Source of the DNA: an uncultured Poribacteria bacterium
Lineage (GTDB): Bacteria > Poribacteria > WGA-4E > WGA-3G
Assembly (NCBI GenBank): GCA_958295855.1
Contig: OY282383.1
Location: 3,514,481-3,578,480 of the forward strand
DNA: 64,000 nt
Direction: 5' to 3'
A program made the translations under genes and the position numbers. The notes under the pieces were generated by a model. The model made no database searches, had not been told where the DNA came from, and worked only from the letters and a program-made list of their open reading frames with translations. Position 1 is the first letter of the stretch. Every line of letters begins with the position of its first letter. Positions 26,892 to 35,602 of this stretch are shown in pieces.

Positions 26892-28916
26892 TTACTTGAG
26901 GCTTTGTGTACTTATTGTCGCCAGCCCATTCGTGGTGCCTATCCATGCTCTATTATTCGCTACGGCGATGCATTGCACCGTTGGCTCACCCATGATTATC
27001 CGGGGGGTTCCAGTTGTCTGCCACATATCGGAACGTGTATAATAGGTGTAAACATCATCGTTCGTTGCTATCCATAGTACTAAAGGCATACGTGGTGCCG
27101 GTGGTGCTTCTACTCCTTCTGTTTCTTCTTCCTCTATTTCGGGAGAAAATTCAGACGTTGCTTGGTTGGATTCGGTCTCTGTGGGCGCAGTGTCCACAAC
27201 CGCTGCAATATAAATATTACCTAAATCTGTTTTGTCCTCTATTCCTATCAGCAGCGGCACCGATTTTCCATTAATCCCATTCCAGTCTGCTTGGAAATAA
27301 CCGTTCGCTTTTTCTTCGGCATTAAACCACGTAAAGAGGAGTTTTTCTTTTTTGACATAAAATCTGACAATTGCGGTACCTTGTTCAATTTCTGTGAATT
27401 GATCGAAGTCCCATGTTTCAGTCTGCCGGTCAAACGTTGCCAGTTCACCTGTTGATGAAGCTGCCCACACCGTTGTAGGAGTTATCGCCAAGGTCTGGAT
27501 GTCGTTTGTGGGTATGAAGCTGTTCCGGGTGTTGTAATCGAAGCGTTCGCCTGTGTCGCGCTTGTGCCGTACGATGCCGGCATCGGTAGCGAACCAGATT
27601 TCAGTCTCATCCATCTTGATATCCCGCATCCAGACGCTGGGGAGTTTGTCTGGTGACGCATAGGTTTGAATTTCGTTTGTTTCCTTGTTGTAGTGAAGTG
27701 CCCCTTGATGTCGTGTGCCAATCCACAGTTCTTGCGGATTTGCAGCGATGGCTCGGACATCAGGCACAGTGGGCGAGAAGGTGTTAATATGCTGCGCGAT
27801 GGTTTCGATCGGTGTCCACCCCTCCTCGCCATTTGCGAGGAGCATTATCCCTTTTGGCGTACCTACCCAGAGCCAAGTTTCATCCAGATCCAGCGCGACG
27901 ACTTGGATGTGGTTGTGGGGTAGCCCATCTGATTGGGTGTAAACTGTCCATGCGCTCTCAGCCAGGATTCGATTGGCGCGTTCCTTTAACGCTGTATCTG
28001 CACTGCGTTCGTAGACTTGGGTTGCTTCGGTAGCCGCTTCTGCCGTTTTACCGAGGCGCAAATTGGCAACGGCACGAACAAGATGTGCTTCATCTACCCA
28101 CTCACTCTGTGGATAGCGCGTAATAAATCCCTCTAAAGTGTAGAGTGCATTTTCCAGCTGATCGGTCTCGGCTTGCAGTTTCCCAATCAGGAAAAACGCT
28201 TTTTCGTGGGCTGGCACATCGGGGGCCTGTTTGATTGCCGATTCAAGCAGGCGCAGTCCGGAAGGATAATCTTGTAGTTTTTCCACGAACAGGAATCCCG
28301 TGAGGTAGCTCAGTTCTGGTACGGCGGCGTGTTCAGGATAGTACATTAGAATCATCTCGTAGATGTCAATCGCCTTTGCATAGTTTTCGGTGGCAAGGGC
28401 GGCATCGCCAATTTCCCGCAGTAGCGGTGCGAGGTCGAAACTCTCCGCATCTAGGAGTACCACTGAACGGAATCGCTCCAGTGCCTTTTCGGTGTCGCCA
28501 TTTGCCTTATGAAGTCGCCCCAAGTGATAGTGCGCCTCTGCATATTTCGGAAATTCTTCCATTGCGAGTTCAAATCGCCCTTTCGCTCGCTCAGGGAGTT
28601 CTAATTCCAAGAAGTAAAGCCCATCGCGAAGATACTTTACCGCGGTACGACTGGGTACCTCTCCGAGTTCTGATGTAAAATTGAGCGCATGTCCTGCCAC
28701 CGGGAGCCTTAAAACCTGTCCGTAATACTCAATCTCAAAATGGGTTTCGGTGGCACCTCGCCAATGGCCTGTGAGTCTATCGCCATTTTCACCGTCAACG
28801 ATGACGTACTGTTCGCTGTCGGCAAGGCTTGCACAAAACAGAAGCAGAGAGACGAACCCTATCAACGGCAGTGCAATATGGGAAACCTGTCCTAAAAGGA
28901 GATGTATTTTCTGCAT
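26892..28916 (-). CDS. Exported TPR plus beta-propeller protein
   Basis: 674 residues. A hydrophobic export signal (LPLIGFVSLLLFCASLADS) is followed by several TPRs (residues about 110-330; for example AEAHYHLGRLHKANGDTEKALERF). A propeller of two-component-regulator type then shows repeated motifs TWLWVGTPKGIMLL, ELWIGTRHQGALHY, EIWFATDAGIVRH and RAWIGTTNGLATI. An acidic low-complexity insert (EIEEEETEGVEAPPAP) lies near residue 600. It has no kinase domain, so it is probably a periplasmic or surface interaction protein rather than a sensor. ATG at 28916. Confidence 0.82.
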   Translation of the reverse strand: MQKIHLLLGQVSHIALPLIGFVSLLLFCASLADSEQYVIVDGENGDRLTGHWRGATETHFEIEYYGQVLRLPVAGHALNFTSELGEVPSRTAVKYLRDGLYFLELELPERAKGRFELAMEEFPKYAEAHYHLGRLHKANGDTEKALERFRSVVLLDAESFDLAPLLREIGDAALATENYAKAIDIYEMILMYYPEHAAVPELSYLTGFLFVEKLQDYPSGLRLLESAIKQAPDVPAHEKAFFLIGKLQAETDQLENALYTLEGFITRYPQSEWVDEAHLVRAVANLRLGKTAEAATEATQVYERSADTALKERANRILAESAWTVYTQSDGLPHNHIQVVALDLDETWLWVGTPKGIMLLANGEEGWTPIETIAQHINTFSPTVPDVRAIAANPQELWIGTRHQGALHYNKETNEIQTYASPDKLPSVWMRDIKMDETEIWFATDAGIVRHKRDTGERFDYNTRNSFIPTNDIQTLAITPTTVWAASSTGELATFDRQTETWDFDQFTEIEQGTAIVRFYVKKEKLLFTWFNAEEKANGYFQADWNGINGKSVPLLIGIEDKTDLGNIYIAAVVDTAPTETESNQATSEFSPEIEEEETEGVEAPPAPRMPLVLWIATNDDVYTYYTRSDMWQTTGTPRIIMGEPTVQCIAVANNRAWIGTTNGLATISTQSLK

Positions 28917-29042
28917 GGTGTCCCTTCAAAATTTGGATTAATGCGTACAAAAATATAATATCAGAAATCTGGTGAAATGTCAAGAGTATTTGCTGCGTTG
29001 TTCGCGGTCTTCAGCACTCGGTTTTTGGTTTCCAGTTTCTCT

Positions 29043-29071
29043 GTAGGTGCGCGGTTAGAAACTGCGCCTAC
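29043..29071. repeat. Dispersed palindrome, GTAGGTGCGCGGTT type
   Basis: Imperfect member of the family whose perfect form is at 23418. It lies in the gap between the divergent propeller gene and hrpB. Confidence 0.75.
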
Positions 29072-29105
29072 AAGAAAAGGCGGCTCCAACAGTTTGATTT
29101 TCTGA

Positions 29106-29134
29106 TTGCCCGCAGCGTCGCTATCGGTTATAAT
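29106..29134 (+). promoter_or_regulatory. Promoter of hrpB
   Basis: TTGCCC (29106-29111), a 17-base spacer, TATAAT (29129-29134). The predicted start of transcription is only a few bases before the ATG at 29145, and there is no ribosome-binding site. Confidence 0.65.
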
Positions 29135-29144
29135 ATTGATTGTG

Positions 29145-31529
29145 ATGCACGAAAATAATCTTCCAATTACAAAATTAAAAGCAGCATTTCAGGAGGCAGT
29201 TGCCACAGGTGCTGTGGTTGTTGTGGCACCGACAGGCAGTGGGAAATCGACGCAGATTCCATCGTGGTGTGCTGCATTGTCAGACGCACCAGTGCTGGTT
29301 GTGGAACCGAGGCGCGTGGCGTGCCGTTCGCTGGCGCGGTGGGTAGCGAAACAACACGGTGAACCGTTAGGGCGTTCTGTCGGTTATACGGTGCGGTTTG
29401 AGGATGTCAGTTCCGATGAGGCAACCCGCATCCGCTTTGTCACGCCCGGGGTCGCCTTGCGATACGCTGCGGGACAGGAGCTGGAGCGATACGGCACTAT
29501 CATCTTGGACGAATTTCACGAGCGCGGTGTGGAGACAGATCTGTTTCTCTCCATCTGCCTCAAGAAGCACCGCGATGCGAGGCTGGTTATCATGTCTGCT
29601 ACGATAGCGGCACATCATCTGGCGCAATTTATTGGCGGGCAGGTGCTGCGCGCGGAGGGACGCGTCTATCCTGTTGCCCTTCAATATCTCGGTGGAACCG
29701 TGGTGCCAACAGCCCGAGACTTGGTTGAACGCATAAAAAAAGGGGTACGCCGTGCCATCAAGGAAACCTCGGGGAATGTATTGGTTTTTCTACCCGGCAA
29801 GGGTGAAATTAATGCGTGTCATGATGCCCTTCGCGAATTGCGGCACGTAGAGCTTCTGCCGTTACACGGTGATTTGCCGCCCAATGAGCAAGATCGGGCA
29901 TTTGAGACGCAATCACAACGCCGCCGGGTTATCTTGGCAACCAACGTCGCCGAAACGTCAATCACGCTTCCCGGCATCACTGCCGTTGTGGATGCTGGGT
30001 TGGTGCGGCAGCGCATTCATCAAAACCGACGCATCGTTTTGGCGTTACGCCCCATCTCGCAGGCTTCAGCAGAACAACGCCGCGGGCGCGCAGGCCGCCT
30101 CGGCCCGGGTATCTGCTACAGGTTATGGGAAGAGCACGGGCAACTTGAACAGGAAACGCTCCCAGAGATTCGGCGGGAAGATTTAACACAGTTCGTGCTT
30201 GCTGTCGCGTCAACCGGCTATCGTCCTCAGGATTTGAGGTTTCTGGATGCCCCGCCAGATTTTGCAGTGGAGCGGGCGCAGACTGAATTGAAAAGTTGGG
30301 GTGTGCTCTCCAACGATGGCATGCTCACAACAGAGGGGACGAAGCTCTGCACATTGCCTGTCAATGCACTTTACGCCCGATTGTTGGTAAAGGCCCCAGC
30401 ATCTCTTCGGCGCGATCTGGTTGATCTGATTGCAACGTTGGAACGCCCTGCCCCCTTATGGCGACGGTTAGTGCACATGCCGATTGAACAGCAGGAGGCG
30501 GTGCAGGCGGCACGTCAAAAGGAGCTTTTTCGGGACGCGTGCGATGCTACGGCGGCCATCCGCACGTTGCGATGTGGGGATGTGAAACGGCACCACCTCC
30601 ACAAAATTGCCCTCGCCGAATGTCGCAGAATCGCGACGCAGCTCCGCGCCTTCTTTCAGTTGCCACCCTTAACGAAAGAGACAGCCTCACCGCAGCCTGA
30701 CCGGGCGGCGGTGATTGCCTATCTCTTACAAGAGTGGGAATCTTGTGCGTACGTCCGAAGGCGTAGAGGAAAGGGATGGGGGAATGGACAAGAGGAGGTA
30801 CTGCTTGATTCGGATTCGTTTGTGCCAGACAAAAGGCATGCCGCCTTAATCTTGGAAACCGTTGGCATTGCCAAAGGCACGCGCGTTCAATTGATGGGGC
30901 GGACCGCGATGCCTTGCACTTTCGCAGAGTTTGTGGCGGCGGGCATCGGAACATCCCAGGTGGCTACACCGAAGGTAGAGGATGACGACATTGTGGCGGA
31001 GGTGGTGACGACGTACGCGGGTAGAGAAATTGGCCGGGAACGCCAATCACTGCGCGGGGCGTTGCTGCGAGAGGCGTTGGCATCCCTCATTCTGTCAGGG
31101 AAACTTTTTCCAGGCGTCGCGGCGCAGCTCACCCAAGCGATTGATGCGTGGCGACTGTATCGCGCGCTCAACACCGATAGAAATGCATCGACGCCAGCAG
31201 AACTGACTCCACACGCGTGGTTAGTGTCGCAGCTTGCCACGTTGGGGGTAGAGGTAGCCGAGGAGTGGCAACTCCTCTCCGCCAATGACTTGGCATTTAC
31301 CCAAATAGACGATGCTACCATCGCTGAGATAGAGGCGCAGTATCCACGGGAGTTTTCTGTCAACGGTGCGAAGTTCAGCGTGGCATACTATCCTACCCAA
31401 AAATTAGTCACGCTGCGATGGCAGCGCGGCATCCGTCAACCGGCGTTGAGTACGGTATTGCTGCCGCGCTGGAATAACTGGAAGGTACAGGTGGATGTCC
31501 GCGGGCAGGTGCGGACAGTGCGCCCTTAA
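29145..31529 (+). CDS. hrpB: ATP-dependent helicase HrpB
   Basis: 794 residues, a DEAH-type (SF2) helicase. Motif I is APTGSGKSTQIP (about 28-39), motif II is DEFHER (a DEFH variant), motif III is MSAT, and motif VI is QRRGRAGRLGPGICYRLWEE. Helicase-associated and HrpB C-terminal domains follow, and the length is close to the family norm of about 800-840. HrpB acts on RNA or DNA; its cellular role is poorly known. The frame is open upstream to 29106, but that would place the start inside the promoter. Plus-strand gene flanked by minus-strand genes. Confidence 0.93.
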   Translation: MHENNLPITKLKAAFQEAVATGAVVVVAPTGSGKSTQIPSWCAALSDAPVLVVEPRRVACRSLARWVAKQHGEPLGRSVGYTVRFEDVSSDEATRIRFVTPGVALRYAAGQELERYGTIILDEFHERGVETDLFLSICLKKHRDARLVIMSATIAAHHLAQFIGGQVLRAEGRVYPVALQYLGGTVVPTARDLVERIKKGVRRAIKETSGNVLVFLPGKGEINACHDALRELRHVELLPLHGDLPPNEQDRAFETQSQRRRVILATNVAETSITLPGITAVVDAGLVRQRIHQNRRIVLALRPISQASAEQRRGRAGRLGPGICYRLWEEHGQLEQETLPEIRREDLTQFVLAVASTGYRPQDLRFLDAPPDFAVERAQTELKSWGVLSNDGMLTTEGTKLCTLPVNALYARLLVKAPASLRRDLVDLIATLERPAPLWRRLVHMPIEQQEAVQAARQKELFRDACDATAAIRTLRCGDVKRHHLHKIALAECRRIATQLRAFFQLPPLTKETASPQPDRAAVIAYLLQEWESCAYVRRRRGKGWGNGQEEVLLDSDSFVPDKRHAALILETVGIAKGTRVQLMGRTAMPCTFAEFVAAGIGTSQVATPKVEDDDIVAEVVTTYAGREIGRERQSLRGALLREALASLILSGKLFPGVAAQLTQAIDAWRLYRALNTDRNASTPAELTPHAWLVSQLATLGVEVAEEWQLLSANDLAFTQIDDATIAEIEAQYPREFSVNGAKFSVAYYPTQKLVTLRWQRGIRQPALSTVLLPRWNNWKVQVDVRGQVRTVRP

Positions 31530-31582
31530 TCTAATGGGGGTAGTTCACGAGTAATAGATGAATTGCACGCAACTATTATTCT

Positions 31583-32167
31583 TCATTCAATCTTTTTGAA
31601 GATACATATGAGGCCCCCGCTTTGAATCCAGCCTTGGGGACTTAATAACATCTTACCGTGGAACAGCAGATAGAGCCGCTCGTCTCTCACCGAAATGCCT
31701 GCAGACAGATTGTTCCCAGATGCATTAATCAAGAACTCCGGTGGTGCTATTCCCGAACCGCGCGAAAGTTTAAGAAAGGGGTACAGCCTCGCCGCAGTAC
31801 GGTTAATCGTAATAGCAAATTCACCCGAAATGTTGATACTTCCGTTGTTGCCTTCGTACCAGTAGATGTTATTGTGTTTAAAAAAGCGAAAGGTGAGATT
31901 TTTACGACTGGAACTGGTAAGCGCGGTTTTCGCCGCTAAAATCTCCTCACTCGTATCGCCTTCTAACACTTCTATGCCGAGAATTTGCCACGTTCCAAGT
32001 ACTTCTTCATATAAAGCATTCTTGAGTGGCAGTTTGTCGTTTTCTCTTCGGGCATCTTCATACGCCTCGCGAAGCCGTTCACGTTCGTTCCGCATCTTCT
32101 GGTATTCCACGCTGGTGCAGCTAGTGAATAGCAGAATCAGAAGGCTAAGTGCAGTTAAGTTTTTCAT
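31583..32167 (-). CDS. Lipoprotein, paralogue 1 of a tandem family
   Basis: 194 residues with signal peptide and lipobox LLFTSC (Cys17), then a short coiled coil (QKMRNERERLREAYEDARRENDKL) and a beta-rich domain. The C-terminal block DERLYLLFHGKMLLSPQGWIQSGGLICIFKKIE is shared with the two following paralogues. It belongs to no family I recognise. It is probably anchored to a membrane facing the periplasm. Confidence 0.78.
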   Translation of the reverse strand: MKNLTALSLLILLFTSCTSVEYQKMRNERERLREAYEDARRENDKLPLKNALYEEVLGTWQILGIEVLEGDTSEEILAAKTALTSSSRKNLTFRFFKHNNIYWYEGNNGSINISGEFAITINRTAARLYPFLKLSRGSGIAPPEFLINASGNNLSAGISVRDERLYLLFHGKMLLSPQGWIQSGGLICIFKKIE

Positions 32168-32266
32168 GTGTTTTTCTCAAAGGAACGTGTTATAAATTCG
32201 AATGCAAATTAGGTCTATTCCCAGATGGAAGTTTCCGCATCCTCGTGCTACAACAAGGTTGTTGTT

Positions 32267-33187
32267 TTATTCGATGCGTTTAAAGATGCATCGCAGTCCA
32301 CCGATTCGCATCCAGCCTTGGGGTGTTAATACCATATCCCCGTACAAGACCAAATAGAGTCTGTCCTCCGTCACCGTAATTCCTGCCAGTGAGGCGATTG
32401 CATAGGAGGTTTTTGCGGAGGCACTCCGTCCAAATTGTCTTCCTATTCGGCGTATTCTTTCCGCATCCGTCCGTTTTTTCCTGACAACCATCTGTTTTAC
32501 CGGTTCAGAACCGAATAGGAATTCAAGCATCCCGGGTCCTGTCCGCCGATTAAACCTGATAAATGGAAACGGAGTGTCTCCGTACCGTTTGGTGGTGATA
32601 TAACATTGCCCCGTGGTATTCCTACCACGATTGCTACCGCTGTAATAGTACGAGCTGCGCTCCTCTGAAAATTCGAGTATAAGGTTTTGACGGGTAGATG
32701 CGACGAGTGCCGCTTTTGCGCCCAATATCTGTTGATTGGATTTTTCATCGGTTACTTCAATAGGCGGCAGGCGAGGCACGTTTTCCGCCGAGTTCTGTTC
32801 GTTTCCTTCCGGATTCGGCGAGCTTGGTGCCGCCGCTTGTTCCGGCGCGGTGGATGCTGTTGCCTGTTCACTGGCGGCAACCTTGGCGGGGCCCTCTGTA
32901 GCAGCAGTCGGCGATTTTGGTGCCTGCAGTGGCATCGCCCTATTGTTTGTTGGGCGTGCCATTTGCGCTGTGACGTTGCCTTCTTCTACCTCCAACCCCA
33001 TATACTGCCACTTGCCAATGAGAAGGGCCTTTACTGCCTCCTTGACTCTTTCCGGATTGTGTTTTTGGCGCGCAGCCTCATAAACCGCGATGAGACGTTC
33101 TCGTTCCTCCCGCGTTTCTTGCGCTGTTTGCACCCCACAACTTGTAAACACTATCGCCAAGATAGCAAGCGGTGTTAGCATTTTCAT
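32267..33187 (-). CDS. Lipoprotein, paralogue 2 with Ala/Pro-rich insert
   Basis: 306 residues; lipobox IVFTSC. It has the same plan as its neighbours (short coiled coil, core with ILGAKAALVASTRQNLILEF, end block DRLYLVLYGDMVLTPQGWMRIGGLRCIFKRIE). Compared with paralogue 1 it has a linker of about 70 residues rich in Ala, Pro, Ser and Glu near residues 85-155, and a basic insert (VVRKKRTDAERIRRIGRQFGR). Function unknown. Confidence 0.78.
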   Translation of the reverse strand: MKMLTPLAILAIVFTSCGVQTAQETREERERLIAVYEAARQKHNPERVKEAVKALLIGKWQYMGLEVEEGNVTAQMARPTNNRAMPLQAPKSPTAATEGPAKVAASEQATASTAPEQAAAPSSPNPEGNEQNSAENVPRLPPIEVTDEKSNQQILGAKAALVASTRQNLILEFSEERSSYYYSGSNRGRNTTGQCYITTKRYGDTPFPFIRFNRRTGPGMLEFLFGSEPVKQMVVRKKRTDAERIRRIGRQFGRSASAKTSYAIASLAGITVTEDRLYLVLYGDMVLTPQGWMRIGGLRCIFKRIE

Positions 33188-33235
33188 AGTTTTCTCTCCT
33201 CAATATAGGTTTGTTGAAGTGTGCGTGTCTCGGCA

Positions 33236-33263
33236 GCAGGGGCGCGGTTGGAAGCCGTGCCTA
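33236..33263. repeat. Dispersed palindrome, GGCGCGGTTGGAAGCC type
   Basis: Imperfect member of the GTAGGCGCGGTT family, between paralogue 2 and the truncated lipoprotein remnant. Confidence 0.6.
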
Positions 33264-33276
33264 CAAGAAAAAATAC

Positions 33277-33348
33277 CTATTGGTATTTCGTGCTGGTACA
33301 ACCTGCGAAAATCAACATGAGCAGGCTGCAGGCTGTTCGTATTTTCAT
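33277..33348 (-). pseudogene. 23-residue lipoprotein remnant or mini-lipoprotein
   Basis: A tiny frame starting at 33348, whose ATG overlaps the TGA of paralogue 3. It encodes MKIRTACSLLMLIFAGC followed by TSTKYQ and a stop. The lipobox LIFAGC and the following TSTKYQ match the first 25 residues of paralogue 3 (MLVGCTSVEYQ). It is either the stub of a fourth tandem copy or a translated mini-lipoprotein. Confidence 0.6.
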
Positions 33349-33974
33349 TCTTCAACTTTTTCAAGGTAACAACGCACGCCACCGCTTTGCACCCAGCCGT
33401 TGGGGCTTAATTGCATCTTGCCGTGCATTGTGAGATATAACCTGTCCGCCGTAACTGAAATACTAATCGCCTTCGCTGTGTCAAGCCCCGACGCGCCTGG
33501 CAATCCGAGCGGCTTTCCATCCGAGCTTGCTGCGAATAGCAGTTGTCGCATCTCAGGACCGGAGCGTCTAATGAATCGGATGAAAGGGAACGGTTCATCA
33601 CCGTAACGTACGGTGGTAATGGCAAATTGGCCAAACACATCCGTGTTACCGTTTTTGCCACGGTAATTGTAAATACCTTTTTTTTCAAAGAATTCGAGCG
33701 TGAGATTCTTCAGTTCGAGGGCATAAAGAGCCGCTTTGGTTGCCGCAACTTCTTCGCTGACATCGATGGCTTCGATGTCAAGGTTCAGAAATTTCCACTT
33801 TCCCAGCAGTGCGTTGATTAAGTCGTCTTTGAGTGCGAGTTCATCGTGTTCTTGGCGGACATCCTCGTAATTTTTGAGTAATTGATCGCGTTCTGCCTGC
33901 ATCTTTTGGTATTCAACGCTGGTGCAGCCAACGAGCATCAGAACGAAAATGCCGAAGGCGGTTACGATTTTCAT
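33345..33974 (-). CDS. Lipoprotein, paralogue 3 of a tandem family
   Basis: 209 residues from ATG 33974, which has AGGAGA eight bases upstream. The longer frame to 34187 would run into the neighbouring gene and the promoter. Signal peptide with lipobox MLVGC (Cys16), coiled coil QKMQAERDQLLKNYEDVRQEHDEL, core ALYALELKNLTLEFFEKKG, end block DRLYLTMHGKMQLSPNGWVQSGGVRCYLEKVEE. It is first of the tandem set and has its own promoter. Confidence 0.8.
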   Translation of the reverse strand: MKIVTAFGIFVLMLVGCTSVEYQKMQAERDQLLKNYEDVRQEHDELALKDDLINALLGKWKFLNLDIEAIDVSEEVAATKAALYALELKNLTLEFFEKKGIYNYRGKNGNTDVFGQFAITTVRYGDEPFPFIRFIRRSGPEMRQLLFAASSDGKPLGLPGASGLDTAKAISISVTADRLYLTMHGKMQLSPNGWVQSGGVRCYLEKVEE

Positions 33975-34017
33975 CAATTTTTCTCCTTTGTTGACAGTTT
34001 CACAGGCCGTGTTATCC

Positions 34018-34046
34018 AGTTTACTCGTTTTGGGCTTTGAGGTCAA
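34018..34046 (-). promoter_or_regulatory. Promoter of the lipoprotein cluster
   Basis: Minus strand: TTGACC (34046-34041), 17-base spacer, TAAACT (34023-34018), about 44 nt before the ATG of paralogue 3. Confidence 0.6.
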
Positions 34047-34146
34047 GGAAAAAGCGATGTCCTCCATGACAAATAGATTTGTTATTCTATATATGAGTGC
34101 CGCGATTTGAAGGCGAAAAGCCTGCACTTTAATCCTACAAACAAAG

Positions 34147-34175
34147 GCAGGCGGAGACAGGGTGCTGTCCTTACA
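34147..34175. repeat. Dispersed palindrome, GGAGACAGGGTGCTGTCC type
   Basis: Member of the GGAGACAGGGCTCC family, overlapping the 3' end of the cyclotransferase gene by about five bases. Confidence 0.55.
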
Positions 34176-34650
34176 CTTCAAACCCATTCATTAGGTGTGC
34201 TTGGGCTGCGGCGACCATTTTCATTGCTTGCTGGAGACGTTCCTCATTCTCTGTGATGATGGCGTGTGGCTTGCCCAGGTTATTGTTCAGGTCTGCAATA
34301 GAGAGTCCGAAGTCATCCATTCCTTCGAGGAGGGCGGCGAGGTATCCGGGTGTTGGCAATTCAAAGTCTCGTCCGTTCTCACACATTCGGTAAAACATTA
34401 TGTCGTCTACGTAATATTTTTCATAGAAGGTTGGGTAGCCTTCGTATAAGTCCAGGTGTCCCTCATCGGCTTCGGAGATTTCCCAGAGTCCACCTGTTAC
34501 CGATTGCCCGGCGACAGGAATAATATCAGCGTAGTGCCGAAAAACGAGTTGATAATTTTCCAGCGTAAATGGGTGGAGCTGTACGGCATCAGGGCATCGG
34601 TACCGCATCTGTTTGATATTGAGATTGGATCCGTAGGCAAAGTACTTCAA
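34171..34650 (-). CDS. Gamma-glutamylcyclotransferase (AIG2-like) family protein
   Basis: 159 residues. The N-terminal YFAYGSNL substrate loop and the catalytic glutamate in LDLYEGYPTFYEKYYV are present, as in GGCT/AIG2 proteins, which release 5-oxoproline from gamma-glutamyl compounds. The C-terminal helix extends about 30 residues beyond the fold. It lies 26 nt from the last repeat of the CRISPR trailer and in the same direction as array transcription, so read-through from the array is possible. Confidence 0.88.
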   Translation of the reverse strand: MKYFAYGSNLNIKQMRYRCPDAVQLHPFTLENYQLVFRHYADIIPVAGQSVTGGLWEISEADEGHLDLYEGYPTFYEKYYVDDIMFYRMCENGRDFELPTPGYLAALLEGMDDFGLSIADLNNNLGKPHAIITENEERLQQAMKMVAAAQAHLMNGFEV

Positions 34651-34676
34651 TGTTTATAGGAATTGTGCTTGTTTTC

Positions 34677-35378
34677 GTTTGAATTCCACACTGGTTCGAT
34701 TAAAAGAATCTGGCAAACCTCGCAGACATCACAATCAAGGAGTTGGTTTGAATTCCACACTGGTTCGATTAAAAGTGCGTCGCGTTCTGCCCGAAAGGCC
34801 TCCACTAGTTGGTTTGAATTCCACACTGGTTCGATTAAAATGTCCACATGAAAACGTTAACGCTTTTAAATTGTGCATGGTTTGAATTCCACACTGGTTC
34901 GATTAAAAGAAAGATTTACGGCAACTGGTAGAGATTGACATCAACCTGTTTGAATTCCACACTGGTTCGATTAAAAGGAGTATGCCTGCTCCGCGTGCCG
35001 TTAAACATTTGAGTGGTTTGAATTTCACCTTGGTTCTATTAAAAGATGATACACTATCGTCATCGTCTTTGTCAAGTTTTTTTGTTTGAATTCCACACTG
35101 GTTCGATTAGAAGGCAGCTATAGGGGATTGGGAAGCCGAAAGAAACAAGTTTGAATTCCACACTGGTTCGATTAAAAGGTTACCGCACCCTAACAATCAT
35201 GTTAGCAGAAGAGGTTTCAATTCCACACTGGTTCGATTAAAAGTTACTATGCTTTCACTACTTTCACTCAAACTGGAACAGGTTTCAATTCCACACTGGT
35301 TCGATTAAAAGTACGGGTTTAGGTTACCAATCAGCGATAGTTCGCTATGTTTGAATTCCACACTGGTTCGATTAAAAG
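34677..35378 (-). CRISPR. CRISPR trailer block, 11 repeats with drifted sequence
   Basis: Eleven 30-bp repeats start (plus-strand coordinates) at 34677, 34746, 34812, 34880, 34948, 35016, 35084, 35149, 35214, 35282 and 35349, with ten spacers of about 35-39 bp. Nine repeats read GTTTGAATTCC instead of GTTTCAATTCC, so their crRNA tag would be AUUCAAAC. The repeats at 35214 and 35282 have the canonical C. The repeat at 35016 has several changes, 34812 has lost its last G, and 35084 has one internal change. Degeneration marks this as the leader-distal end of the locus. Confidence 0.95.
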
Positions 35379-35602
35379 ATGGCGGCTTCTTTAACCAGAG
35401 AAGAGTAAGTTTTACAATAGGTGAAGCGTAACTTCATAGGAATAAGGCGGACTTATAGGTAAAGTGCGACCATAGCGGCATATAAGCCGCATATACGATG
35501 TATACACGGCTTATTATTGCTGAGTTAATTAAGAGTTAATCGGCTTGTGTTGCAGTAACCTAAAAACGACTGGCAATTGGCCATTACTTCTCATCTTCCT
35601 CA
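35379..35602. other. Gap between trailer block and cargo gene
   Basis: No gene seen. It contains a hairpin GCGGCATATAAGCCGC (about 35473-35488). There is no resemblance to the leader at 54134, so the trailer block has no leader of its own. Confidence 0.5.
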
